Assembly: GCA_034509755.1 (NCBI GenBank)
Contig: CM067543.1
Span: 15,500,954 to 15,564,953, forward strand
Source of the DNA: Anisodus tanguticus
Lineage: Eukaryota; Streptophyta; Magnoliopsida; Solanales; Solanaceae
DNA length: 64,000 nucleotides
Direction: 5' to 3'
Below the pieces are notes generated by a model, which saw nothing but the letters and a program-made list of their open reading frames with translations, was not told the DNA's origin and searched no databases. The position numbers and the translations under genes were made by a program. Shown here one piece after another: positions 31,036 through 40,926 of the stretch (its first letter is position 1; the number at the start of each line of letters is the position of its first letter).

Positions 31036-32556
31036 TGATATGCCCAAATTACACCTCCGGAAAGGATGTAAAGCGGTTGTTAGAAAATATATAACCTAAT
31101 GAAGGTTGGGGTCGAATTCCATATGGCATACGACAAGAAACGTACACTTTAATTGTAAGTCTCAACGTTTAGCCGATATTTCAAAAATAAGTGTTTGGTT
31201 GTTTCGAACTATGATTATATGACGACGTAACAAGTAATTAAATTAAGGATGATCGACTAACACAATACCAATTAATTGAGTTTTACTATCAAATTTAGAG
31301 GACTAGGGTTGTGATACTTTCGGGATAAGTATGCAATTAAACTATTGATTAATTCAATTAAGGAATAGTCATGTTCTAAATTATTGGGTTAAATTGGGTA
31401 TCAAGAGGTTCCCAACCCAATTTATACATTTCATCCAAGGCTTTCCCAAGCCCTAGGATATGTAATTAAGAACACCCAATTAAATTTCAAGTTAACTAGG
31501 CTATTCCTAGACTTAAATATTAGATGAGGATTAAATCCTCAAATCCTTGCCAATAACTCTTTTCCTAATCTCTACCCATTTTTCCAAGATAGATAGAGAA
31601 TTTAAGCATTCTAAATGTTGGCCACCATTAATACACATTACAAATCTAAGAGTTATTAGATAAGAATCATATACCCTAATAAATTTATTTTAAACCCAAT
31701 TACATGCTAAACCCCTTTAGCCCCACAACCCTACCTAAGAATTTAGCTACTCATAATCAATACCAAATGAACAAAAACTTTAATTATATTCAAAGAAATC
31801 ATATCCTTACAATGGGTAATGAAGACAAATGAATCTCTATAAAGGGACCTTCCAAAGGCTTCTTTTCCAATGCAAAAGTAAAAGTTGGTTCAGAGAATAA
31901 AGTATGGAATAATGAGCTCAGAAATCTATGCCTAGTATTTATATGGAATGGAAAAAAAGTACAAAATATTCGTTGATGGATCACTATGGGACGACAGGAA
32001 TGCAGCCTTATATGGAGTTTATGGTCGCATTATGATCGCATTCTCCTGCCCAGATTTCTCCCCGCTCAGTATGTGGCATGTTTGTGGTGCAACATTCTTC
32101 AGGATGCAGTCACATACTTCAGGAGTCACCACATTTCATCTTTATTGGTTTAGTCTGAGCTCTGGGTATGCGATTACATAATGAGTATGCGATGTCATAT
32201 TTGCATCACATTTCAGCCTTTTTCATTCAGCTCACTAGTTGATTTCCTTGAGAGTATGCGACTACATATGAGAGTTTATGGTGTCGCATACTCATTGCAT
32301 AGTGCTTGATTTTTTCAACTCTTTTGTTCCAAGTTTGCGGTCCACTTGCCTCCGCATATATGGTTTGCGTCGTCGCATATCCATCGCATTTAGTGCATTT
32401 CTAGGCTTTTTCTACTATTTTGTTCTCCTTTTATTCCTTGATCTTCAAATACCTAAAAACACACGAAAACACTATAAATAAAGAGTAAACTCACTTAAAA
32501 GATATCTAAAAGTATAAGGAGTGAGTGCTAATAATCCAAAAACTCACGACTTATCA
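31036..32556 (-). repeat. 5' LTR of element C, full length (1,521 bp)
   Basis: Minus-strand start TGATAAGTCGTGAG (complement at 32556), end GCATATCA (complement at 31036). It provides the reference for the three other LTR pieces of this family (8090-9201, 9202-9765, 19005-19540). The U3 has many TGCG...CGCA motifs at 32030-32390. Confidence 0.88.
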
Positions 32557-32574
32557 GGCACGGGTCCTCACCAT
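32557..32574 (-). pseudogene. First six codons of element A gag
   Basis: The minus strand from 32574 reads MVRTRA and stops at the Athila LTR. Element D has the same gag start (MVRTCSTSVRGQ at 48443), which supports this as the true initiator. The rest of this gag continues at 8089, 24.5 kb to the left. Confidence 0.8.
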
Positions 32575-32756
32575 CAGTGAGAGAATAAGAAACAAAGGTC
32601 AGATACAAATTTGATAAGTCGTAGCATGAAAGGAATGAAGAAAGTGAAGTTTCCCAAATGCCACATAGCCTCTCGAAGATAAGTACAAACGTCTCCGCAC
32701 CGATACGCAAGACTCTACTAGACATTGCTCTTGTATTTAAGATTGTTTAACCTAAA

Positions 32757-32768
32757 GCTCTAATATCA
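32757..32768 (-). promoter_or_regulatory. Primer binding site of element A, tRNA-iMet type
   Basis: The minus strand reads TGATATTAGAGC, two transitions away from the tRNA-iMet complement TGGTATCAGAGC. It sits four bases from the LTR end at 32773. The leader between it and the gag start (32575-32756) is non-coding and resembles the leader of element D. Confidence 0.82.
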
Positions 32769-32772
32769 ACTT

Positions 32773-35650
32773 TGTCACGACCCTTTTGAGGAATCGTGGT
32801 GGCACCTACACTGTTCCTTCGGTAGGAGGGCCACTTCCCGTTTGATAACATAATAAAGTAAGAAATGCAGAAATAACAAAATACTTAATAACACTATCTA
32901 ACCATAACATAAATGCGGAAAATAAGTCTGAAAAATATCAATACAACCCCCATGAATCTGGTAAAAAATACAAAAACTTTAAAACCAAATACAAGAATCC
33001 AACATAATAGTAACATAGTCTAAAAGTCTGGATATGTCTCTCGAGTAAATATAAGATAGAAGTAAGATAGGAACATCCAAGATTATGCTGGAAAGAAGCA
33101 TCCTCACCCTGAACACTCGAAATTTGCCGGCTCAGACTTAGCCCCGATATCCTAAACTGGTGGAAGGCGTTGTATCCGCATAAAAAAGAATGTAGCAAGT
33201 GTAGCATGAGTACACAACGTACCCCCGTATGCATCATAGACTGACGCCGATGGAGATACATAACAAAAATAAATATCATGTTGACTCTCAAGTAATCATA
33301 TACTAAATAGTTCTATAGATCATATAAGTCACCTTGTCCACATAATAGTTCACTGAATCAAAATAAGTCACTTTGTTCATATGTGTTCATGAATCATGTA
33401 AATCACCTCATTTATGAAAGAGTTGAATAACCAGTAATCAGTGTATCAAGTGACCAATTAACAATGCTTTTTTATCATGAAGTCATCCAAGTTTCATTAA
33501 CCATTCCAACAACTTTACCAATCAACATGTAATCAATGTAGGAATATATGTATGATATGAATGCAATGCATATGTCAGGTACCTTTCATCTCTAATATAC
33601 AAGAATTCAAATTCTATGAGTTGCACAGTTATGGGGGACATGCGATGTCCATATACTCATCCGAAATTTCTCAATGGATCCCGACTCTTGGCTGTAATAC
33701 CATCCATTGTAGGCGTGCAACCCAACCCTTTGTGATATCATAATCATCTCAGTATTACCAATCATCTCATAAAGTATTTTTACCTTTCCGGTCTCTTAGA
33801 CCCACAATATTTTTATAACACTATCATTTCAATATCATCAGAACCATAAGTGTATGAATGCAAATGACAATACAAGACAAGTAATTAGGATGTATGAGAT
33901 GCAACCAAGTATAAGAGATGAATATCACATGCTTTTAGAAATTCAATAACATGTAATCAACGTAGAATCAGGATATCTTATCGAAAGCAATGTGATGAAT
34001 AAACACAACAATATCTATAATGGCGATGAGCCAAAATAATGGTGACAAGACCAAACAACAGCAGTCGGAATCAGCTTAAGATTGATTCCCCAAATCACTC
34101 ATCATCAAAGTTCAACACCGGTACCCACCCAAATATTCATCATAACTGCTAAGGTGGGACCCCCAAACACGCCCAATACCCTTCAACATTTATAACTAAT
34201 ACACATTTCTATCAAAAACTACAAAAGAGAAACCGTATCCTACCTCAGAGCCAAGTAGGAGCCCCAAGCAATCAACCTTCAGTGTTGGCCTTGCCCTTTC
34301 AGAGCGCCTCGTAGTTATCGTAGTCTAACATATATAGACTCTACATTAATAATTTAACTATCACACATACAAGGACTTAGTCCTTAAATAATCCAAAAGA
34401 AACCCAAAATCAACCTCGGGCCAACAGTATCAAAATCTGAACTTTATCACTCAAAAGAATAATAACATACTAACTAGTCATATCCTTAAGTTAATTGGAA
34501 AACTAACCCCAATTGGACCCTCAATTGCAAGATAGAGTAAAAAGTCCGAATGACAAAACCTTAGATGTTTCCCAATTTAGAAAAGGTCTACAATACCAAA
34601 TTAATTATCACAACATGATCCTCTAACATTATTCAGCATTAATTCACAATATCATGATCATCTAATTTATATTCCATCCACAAATTAAGGTTTTAGCCCT
34701 CTTATTCCATCATGAAGAACTTACAACATTTCTTCCCCAAATAAAGTCTAGACTATGATTTAAAAGGTAATAATAATAAAAAGGGGTGAAACTATACCTT
34801 AAAGAAGAACCCAAATTTTATCTTCAGGAATTTCTCCCCTAAACTAGCTATGATTCCGAGGTAAAGGTTTTTGGGAAAGTGGGATTGTTTTTAAGAGTAT
34901 TAAATAATCTGACTGACAGTGATTCTGCAGGCACAGTCTCACTTCGATGGGAAAATGGTCTGCTGAGGCAGAATCACTTAACCTCCCGCTTTAGCACAGA
35001 AGCTAAAGAAACTCTTTAGAGCTGCCATCGCATCTACGAGAAATCTCAGCATGGGTGAAAACCTCACAAATACTCAAGGCCCGCATCTGTGAGACAACCT
35101 CCACAGAGGAATAGACATAGAGGTGGCTTACCAACCACTGGTGCGGACACCAGCATTATTAAAATAATTCAACACTTCTACCGAACAACCGAAATATTCC
35201 TGGAAACCCCCGGATACAAACCAAACATGCTAACCCAAGGTAAACAGTGCTATAAACTCGATCACACCCTCATATTTCTAATTCAACCAAGTTAAGCCAT
35301 ACTTTTCAAAAGAATCGCTCAAAATAACGAAATATCATAATTTCACAAATAAGACCATAAAGTACATCTGAATGCCTCCAAAAGTGAGCCAATGACTCTA
35401 CTAAGTTATAACTGACCCTCCGGAAATACCAGAAGCGACAGAACAAAAACAAATACATACACACGAAAGTCAACTTCAGATCAAACTTATCATATCTAAG
35501 ACTCTATTTTGGGTATTGTTTTGAAAATCACACAAATGAACCTCAGTGCTACCCATCCCCCCGCATCACAAATCCCATGAAGAATCTACAGGAAGGGAAT
35601 TATAGTCAAATAAGGGTCTTTAGCTAAGAACGACCAGACATGTCATCACA
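32773..35650 (-). repeat. 5' LTR of element A (about 2.88 kb)
   Basis: The left end TGTCACGACCC is the complement of the LTR 3' terminus and matches element D exactly. The right end is taken at TGTCATCACA (35650), a CpG-decayed form of the GGGTCGTTACA seen at the D LTR end. Length agrees with the 2,888-bp D LTR. A GC-richer patch with inverted motifs lies at 34920-35110. The right edge is approximate. Confidence 0.72.
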
Positions 35651-36031
35651 TCACACTTCTGCTTGCTTCACTCTAACAATCTTGATTGCTAAAAAAAACT
35701 ATTTTATAGGGCATAGATCTCATTGTAGTTCTTCTCTAGAGTTTGCACAATAACTACTGCATCGAGCACAATTATGATATGAGGATACAATCCCTCTATG
35801 AGTGTATATTTTGGCACTTCATTGAACTACTTATGGTGTGGACAATCCCTAAGAAGCGATTTGAATTTTTCCAAGCGGAGTAAAAAGACTCCCCTGCTTT
35901 CTTCCTGAATGACATCATTTTGCTACTGAGTCTCGCAATTTTCCTGATGAAAAGAATCTAGCCAAGAATTTTTGCGCTGAATTCTCCGAAGTGGTTATTG
36001 AATTTGATGGTTTCACCTTTGACCATCCCTT
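35651..36031 (-). pseudogene. Element G gag, second fragment
   Basis: The minus strand reads KPSNSITTSENSAQKFLARF, then shifts frame to KMMSFRKKAGESFYSAWKNS and NRFLGIVHT. This is the capsid stretch that in Athila/Tat gags follows the FPFSL segment. About 20 residues are missing between this piece and 37446. Stops are frequent toward 35700. Confidence 0.65.
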
Positions 36032-37445
36032 TGCTAGGCACGCAAGCGCACACAATCAACAAGTAACATAATGATAAGTAAAGTATTTTTCCCAATGTGG
36101 ATTTAGTCATTAACCTTCTAACTAGATTAAACAGTAAAGAAAGATAGAGTTTGTAGATCTAAACACAGAGTAAATAGAAGCAAATAATATGGTTGAGAAA
36201 TTAGAACAGAGAAATATCCTAGAGTTAAGGGGCGATTCATATTGCGCATTCTTTTTTGTTAGTCCATTGAAAATCGAGTTTACTAGTCACGTGGTTGATT
36301 TTACTTTAGAGTTCGTCTTTGATAAATCGAAGCCTATTCAAACTACTGAAAAATCTATGTTTAATGATTGTATCTAGTAATAAGGATGCGATTGTATCTC
36401 TTGTATTTGACTAAGTAAGACGAATAAAATAAAGGTCTATAACTAGCTTGTCACTTGATAGCTATAAGTTAGTCAGAGTCGCTAATCAATACGGACAAAT
36501 CGTCGAATTACCGAACATGCCCTACCGTATCCTATAATATAAAAGAGACCTCCCATTTCAGATGCACAATATAGATTCATAGATAGTATTTAATTAGTGA
36601 TCAAGCAATCAAATAATTAAGTGCATGATAATGTAAGTAAACTCTCTCTCTATATATATATATATATAAAAGGCAGTCCGGTGCAGTATGCTCACGTTAT
36701 ACGTGGGTATAAATATAAAGTATCAACTAACAACATTCATGGATAATTTTGCAATCCTAGAATAATAAAATACTATCCACTCATAATATGGTGACCACAC
36801 AATCTATAATTGTTCAACTATAAAGAATATAAGAAAGAAAAGATGAATTGTGTAGATCATCATTCTACGATTCTATGTCCCCCTTAGCATTGTTGTCCTC
36901 TTAAAAAATGTAGAAAGTGTATTTATAGTGTTAGGATTTTAATCTTTTTTAAATAGTAATAATTATTTTTAGAGAAACAGTGTTAGGATTTGATCTTGTT
37001 CTTCGTAAAGTCCAAAACCGACTCGAATTACATCAAAATTGCACTGGTGCGCCGCACCACCTACCTAGGTTGTGTGATACACCAAGCTTTTTCTTCGATA
37101 GTGAAATTTACAAGAAATTGTACCGGTGTGACGCACAAGGTACCTACCCATGCCGAGCACCAAGCCACACTTTGCGATATGTCATTTTTTCAACTTCTTT
37201 TCATGCGTACTTGGATCTTGGTTCTTAGCTCGATTCGAATACTTGAGAATGACTTCTAAGTAGACTTCAAAGTCAGTTTCCATATCTTTTTGTATCAATC
37301 CATCAACTTTCCATCAAATCGATCATACACATATGAAGCACATATATCAAACATAAAGTGGTCTAAATGTACTTATACTCAAGAAAGTAGTAACAAATAT
37401 GATACATAATGTTTTTAAAAATATGTGCTTTTAGACGAATTATCA
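36032..37445 (-). repeat. LTR of the G family lodged inside G gag
   Basis: The right end ACGAATTATCA is the complement of an LTR start TGATAATTCGT; the left end is TGCTAGGCACGCAAGC, matching TGTTTCTCCCAAAATGCACGC at 37921. Gag reads on both sides. I see no 5-bp duplication (CCCTT versus AACGT), and about 20 gag codons are lost. A solo LTR with edge damage or an unequal recombination product are both possible. Confidence 0.65.
36643..36669. repeat. Microsatellite (TC)n(TA)n
   Basis: A CT run directly followed by TA dinucleotides inside the LTR at 36032-37445, in the region where an LTR TATA box would be. Confidence 0.85.
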
Positions 37446-37800
37446 AACGTGGCCCCGATAGTGATAAAAGTATCACTACTATTAAGAAAAATCTGGATAT
37501 GTTGTTGAGGATCCTCGTGTGACAAACTCATGAACTGCCTGTTAGCATGAAGTAGCTGGATCATCCTCTATTTCAGCTCAAAGCGCCCATTGATGGTGGG
37601 CTTAATAATACTAGAAGTGACGTTGCACACAAGTGTCAGTACCACTTCTTGTATTGCTACTTGGTTGTCAGTCATCTTTACATGCAATTGGATGAGTGCT
37701 TATTGGTTTTGAATCATTCTTCGCTCCCTCAATTGCATGTGAAATGTTCGTTCAGTTTCTAGGTTAAAAATCGGAAGATTGTTATGACTTACAACCCTTC
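37446..37800 (-). pseudogene. Element G gag, first fragment
   Basis: The minus strand reads RFELK, a stop, then RMIQLLHANRQFMSLSHEDP and QQHIQIFLNSSDTFITIGAT. This matches the Athila/Tat gag start (the FELK...EDP.xHxxxFLEIxDT pattern). It ends at the LTR at 37445. The upstream part to the start codon is weak. Confidence 0.68.
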
Positions 37801-37897
37801 ACATTAGAAAATAGTACCTGAATCATAATTATAAAGAGAAATATTATTAGTACTCAACTAAATAAGTAGTAATCTAATTAAATTGTTAATTTCTACG

Positions 37898-37915
37898 TCC
37901 CTGACAATGATAAAA
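37898..37915 (-). promoter_or_regulatory. Decayed tRNA-Asp-type primer binding site of element G
   Basis: The plus strand TCCCTGACAATGATAAAA aligns with the tRNA-Asp 3' sequence TCCCCGGCAACGGCGCCA. The differences are mostly C-to-T or G-to-A, as expected from methylation-driven decay. It lies five bases from the LTR edge at 37921. Confidence 0.55.
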
Positions 37916-37920
37916 AAAAT

Positions 37921-38959
37921 TGTTTCTCCCAAAATGCACGCAAGCTTACGTAGTCGTACAAGTAATAAAGTGACTTAAGAATTGAGTGGCATACCCACAA
38001 ATACTTATGATCAATAGTTATCAGACTTAACTAAAACAAATTAATTAAACAAGTATTTTTCCCAAAAGTAATTTTTTATTACAAACTACTGCAATAATGT
38101 AAAACTAGTAATTTAATGCTAACAATTCATCAAGAACACAAGTATGCAAAGCTTAGGAGTAAAAATAATGAGATGAGTAATTCCAAGTCTATGCTTTATC
38201 TAACAATCATGTTATGTATTCATCTAAACTAACATAGTAATTTATCAATTTTATTAATTTATAGGTTTAATATTATGAATAATTAAGAATTTCTCGAGTT
38301 CTATTAGCCTATTCTAGTTGCTTTCATGCATATATGTCTATGGTTATGAGCCTAAACAAGAACACGTGTATATTTTCTGTAATAAACCAAGCAACGCAAT
38401 TTACGTATATGTCTATCCTAAGTGCAAATTCGCTCCTCGATATCCATGATTAAAAACATGCTCTATTTAATCCTATTGTATCTTGAATTTCCACTTCGAG
38501 CTCAATTCAAGATTTGTAGATATATCTTACTGTTAGCTAAGCAGTAAAACGAGCTCAGAATTAAATAAGTAAAAGCATAAGATAATTCACATAAACGCCA
38601 ATTCAAATTTATACAACAACATTCATGTAGCTAACATAACGCTAGAACTAAGAAGTTTAGCCACTCATGATTCGAGTAAGGAAACAAAAATTCATGAATG
38701 TTATAAAAATAATGATGAAAATAAGAAGAAAAGAGAAACTCGTTGAAGAATCAAGCCATATGTTTTCTTTTCTCCACAATACATCCAAGATGTGTTTTAT
38801 TGTGTAAAGAGTCTATATTGTAGAGTATAGGGATGTCCTAGGTCTTTTAGACCAAAATCAAACATGATCATGAAAATGATCTAGGCGGTACACCGGGCGT
38901 TTTGCACTGCGTCATAATTTGAATTTCAGAAGTTGCATGTCAATGTCATGCCTTCGTGC
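37921..38959 (-). repeat. Right LTR of element G, proximal part
   Basis: The left edge TGTTTCTCCC is next to the PBS. The first ~900 bp align with 36032-36910 and, inverted, with 39400-40346 (shared blocks around 38300-38480, such as TTCTATGGTTATGA-type and GCTCTATTTAA segments). The LTR sequence appears to be interrupted at 38959. Confidence 0.65.
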
Positions 38960-40346
38960 TGATGCTAGGTGTATTTATATGCTTTTATGCCATGTTTTAC
39001 CTATATTTGTACTTTATTTTAGAGCTAAATGCATTAAATAAACCTAACATCTATTGACTATTCGAAATGAAACTAATTCGTGTGTTATTGTTGAATCTAT
39101 GTATTGTACGTTGAAAATGCTCTGTTTTAGAGAAGAAAGAATGAGTTGTGAAAAGTCGAAGGACTTTGAAGTCTGAGTAGAAGTCCCAATATTCAACTGA
39201 AATCCAGTTCGGGTTCAAGATTCAAGTGTGCATCCAAAGAAGTGAAAAAATGCGACACTACTGAAGCAAGAAGACAAGCGCGATGCGCCGACGCCAGCTT
39301 TGGCGGATGCAAGGTGGACAAAATAGTGGAAGCCTAGAAAATAACACTGGTGCGGGGTGCCCACGTATCATGCTAGGCCAATGGCAGCGAAATTTCCTGA
39401 TTTATAATTTTATAGGTAGTTTGGTTCGGGCTTATTGGTATATGCTATAAATACATTATAAACTCGTTTTAAGAGGAAGTTTAGAACTTTTGACATAGAG
39501 AGAGCTAGGAGCTATTGTGGAGGCCGGAGTTTATTAGGTTTTACATTTTCTTATCCATTCTACTAGATTTATATTTTTTTTGGATGATTTGTTGTATTTC
39601 CTCCATGTCTATATGGAGCTAAACTTCTCATTCTAGGGTTATGGTTCTTTTATGAACGTCGTGAATCAGATATTGATTTCAATTAATTAGTCTATCGTAT
39701 TGATTTATTTATTTAATCTTGTACTTAGTTATTTGGTTGCTTGATCAAAAATAAATCACTCTCTTTGAATTTTAGATTGAACTTGAGACATGAATACTAG
39801 GATATAAATAGGGTTAAATAGAGCAGGATCTCAATGATAGGCATCGGGGAGCGGATTTGCGTCTAGGATAGAGAAATACCTAGTTTGTCATGCTTGGTTA
39901 ATATACAGGATATATAAATACATTTATGTTAAGGTTCATAACCATAGAAATATAGGCATGAAAGTAATACGAATAGGCGGCTAGAGGACTCGAAAGATTC
40001 GTAGTCGTAATATCAACACTGTCAATCAGTAAACTAGATAAAGTAAGAAGTTGAGTCAATTGAAGAATACAACGTAATTGATAGATAGCCCATAGCCCTA
40101 GACCGATTTCATCTCATCGATAATATAACAATCCGCTCATTCTTGGTCGGATTTCATTATTTGTTTTCTTTTAATTTTAGTTGATCTATACTTACAACCT
40201 ACAGTTTTCATCTCTTGGGCAAATACATAGGATCATTTAATTTAGCTGACGATTAATCATAAGTCTTTGTTGGTTCGATATCCGATTTCTAAAATCACTG
40301 TATTACTTGTACGACTATGTACGCTTATGTGTGTTTGAGAGCAACA
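38960..40346 (+). repeat. Plus-oriented LTR of the same family, probable solo LTR
   Basis: Candidate ends TGATGCTAGGTG (38960) and GAGAGCAACA (40346). Its 3' half is the inverted, diverged copy of 37921-38880. A TATAAATA box is at 39446-39453. Flanks CGTGC and CGCTC share three of five bases, so a duplication is possible but not proven. Confidence 0.6.
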
Positions 40347-40926
40347 CGCTCCATTATGATCATTGCAACACACACATGAACATGGCACCAGCGCGTCACA
40401 TGCCTTATATGTGACTCTTGCGCCTGCCTCTTGGTGCTCTTTACCTTGCGGCACAAATGCTATCGTGCAATGCCCTGTGTGTGGTACCCATGCGACGCGG
40501 CCAGTGGCGCACTGGGTACGATGAACTTCTAAAAGAAGGTAAAAAAATTTGACTTGATATTTTCATACATGACAATGTAGTTTCTTCCCACGACTAACCT
40601 GAATTGATCCAATGTCAACAAAATGTGCTTAGACATTAAAATAAACCAACATAATCTCAAATACAACATATTAAGATCAAATCCATGATTAAATTACTAA
40701 AAATAAAGGGACAGTGATAAAAATATATAAATATTTACGCCAAATATCTGCACGCTACACTAAAACCATTACATGCCTCATGTGTATTTTGTGAGTTCGA
40801 AAAGGGAAAGACAACACAGTGGTTGCCTATTGCATACTTGTAACATGAAGCGTGAAGTGGGAAGCAATGTTGGACTTCACAGTGCGCGTATCACGCGTCT
40901 ATGATTTGACAGGCCCAGCTGGTCAC
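40347..40926 (-). repeat. Probable remaining U3 of the right G LTR
   Basis: A GC-richer patch with CGCGTCACATGCC and GCGACGCGGCCAGTGGCG (40370-40515) resembles the GC-rich U3 patches of this LTR family, followed by AT-rich sequence to the truncated D LTR. No coding signal. Assignment is tentative. Confidence 0.4.

Larger units (their letters stand above)
8090..32556 (-). mobile_element. Element C and nested passengers: Athila-type Ty3/gypsy composite inside gag of element A
   Basis: The outer ends are LTRs of the same family in the same (minus) orientation: 31036-32556 as 5' LTR and 8090-9201 as 3' LTR. C keeps PBS (31013-31030), gag start (30923), gag, protease, RT, RNase H and integrase down to about 19541. 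Its distal internal part is replaced by the opposed copy B, and its gag is split by element F. Both outer flanks are gag of element A, six codons into the gene on the right. The 5-bp flanks (TGATT at 8085-8089, GGCAC at 32557-32561) do not match, so one end may have been rearranged. Confidence 0.75.
1..35650 (-). mobile_element. Element A: Tekay-like Ty3/gypsy chromovirus, split by two large insertions, 3' end outside window
   Basis: Reading right to left: 5' LTR 32773-35650, tRNA-iMet primer binding site 32757-32768, gag start at 32574, gag resuming at 8089, protease about 6200-6690, RT 1561-2289, RNase H about 1000-1560, integrase 1-960. The 3' LTR must lie left of position 1. Two foreign blocks break it: the hAT transposon 2500-6026 and the Athila composite 8090-32556. 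The Tekay assignment rests on close domain-by-domain similarity to element D, which keeps a C-terminal chromodomain. Coding frames carry many stops and shifts, so A is dead. Its right end abuts gag fragments of element G, which suggests A inserted into G. Confidence 0.85.
35651..40926 (-). mobile_element. Element G: Athila/Tat-type gypsy remnant, LTR-PBS-gag only, cut by other LTRs
   Basis: Reading right to left: LTR (37921-38959 plus a probable remainder 40347-40926), a decayed tRNA-Asp PBS (37898-37915), gag fragment 37800-37446, a whole LTR 37445-36032, gag resuming 36031-35651, then the element A LTR. A plus-oriented relative of the LTR (38960-40346) is wedged into the right LTR. The remaining pol would lie left of element A outside the window, if it survives. 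Confidence 0.65.

Noticed and set aside
38955..40351. Proven 5-bp duplication around the plus-oriented G-family LTR
   Set aside because: CGTGC and CGCTC agree at only three of five positions.
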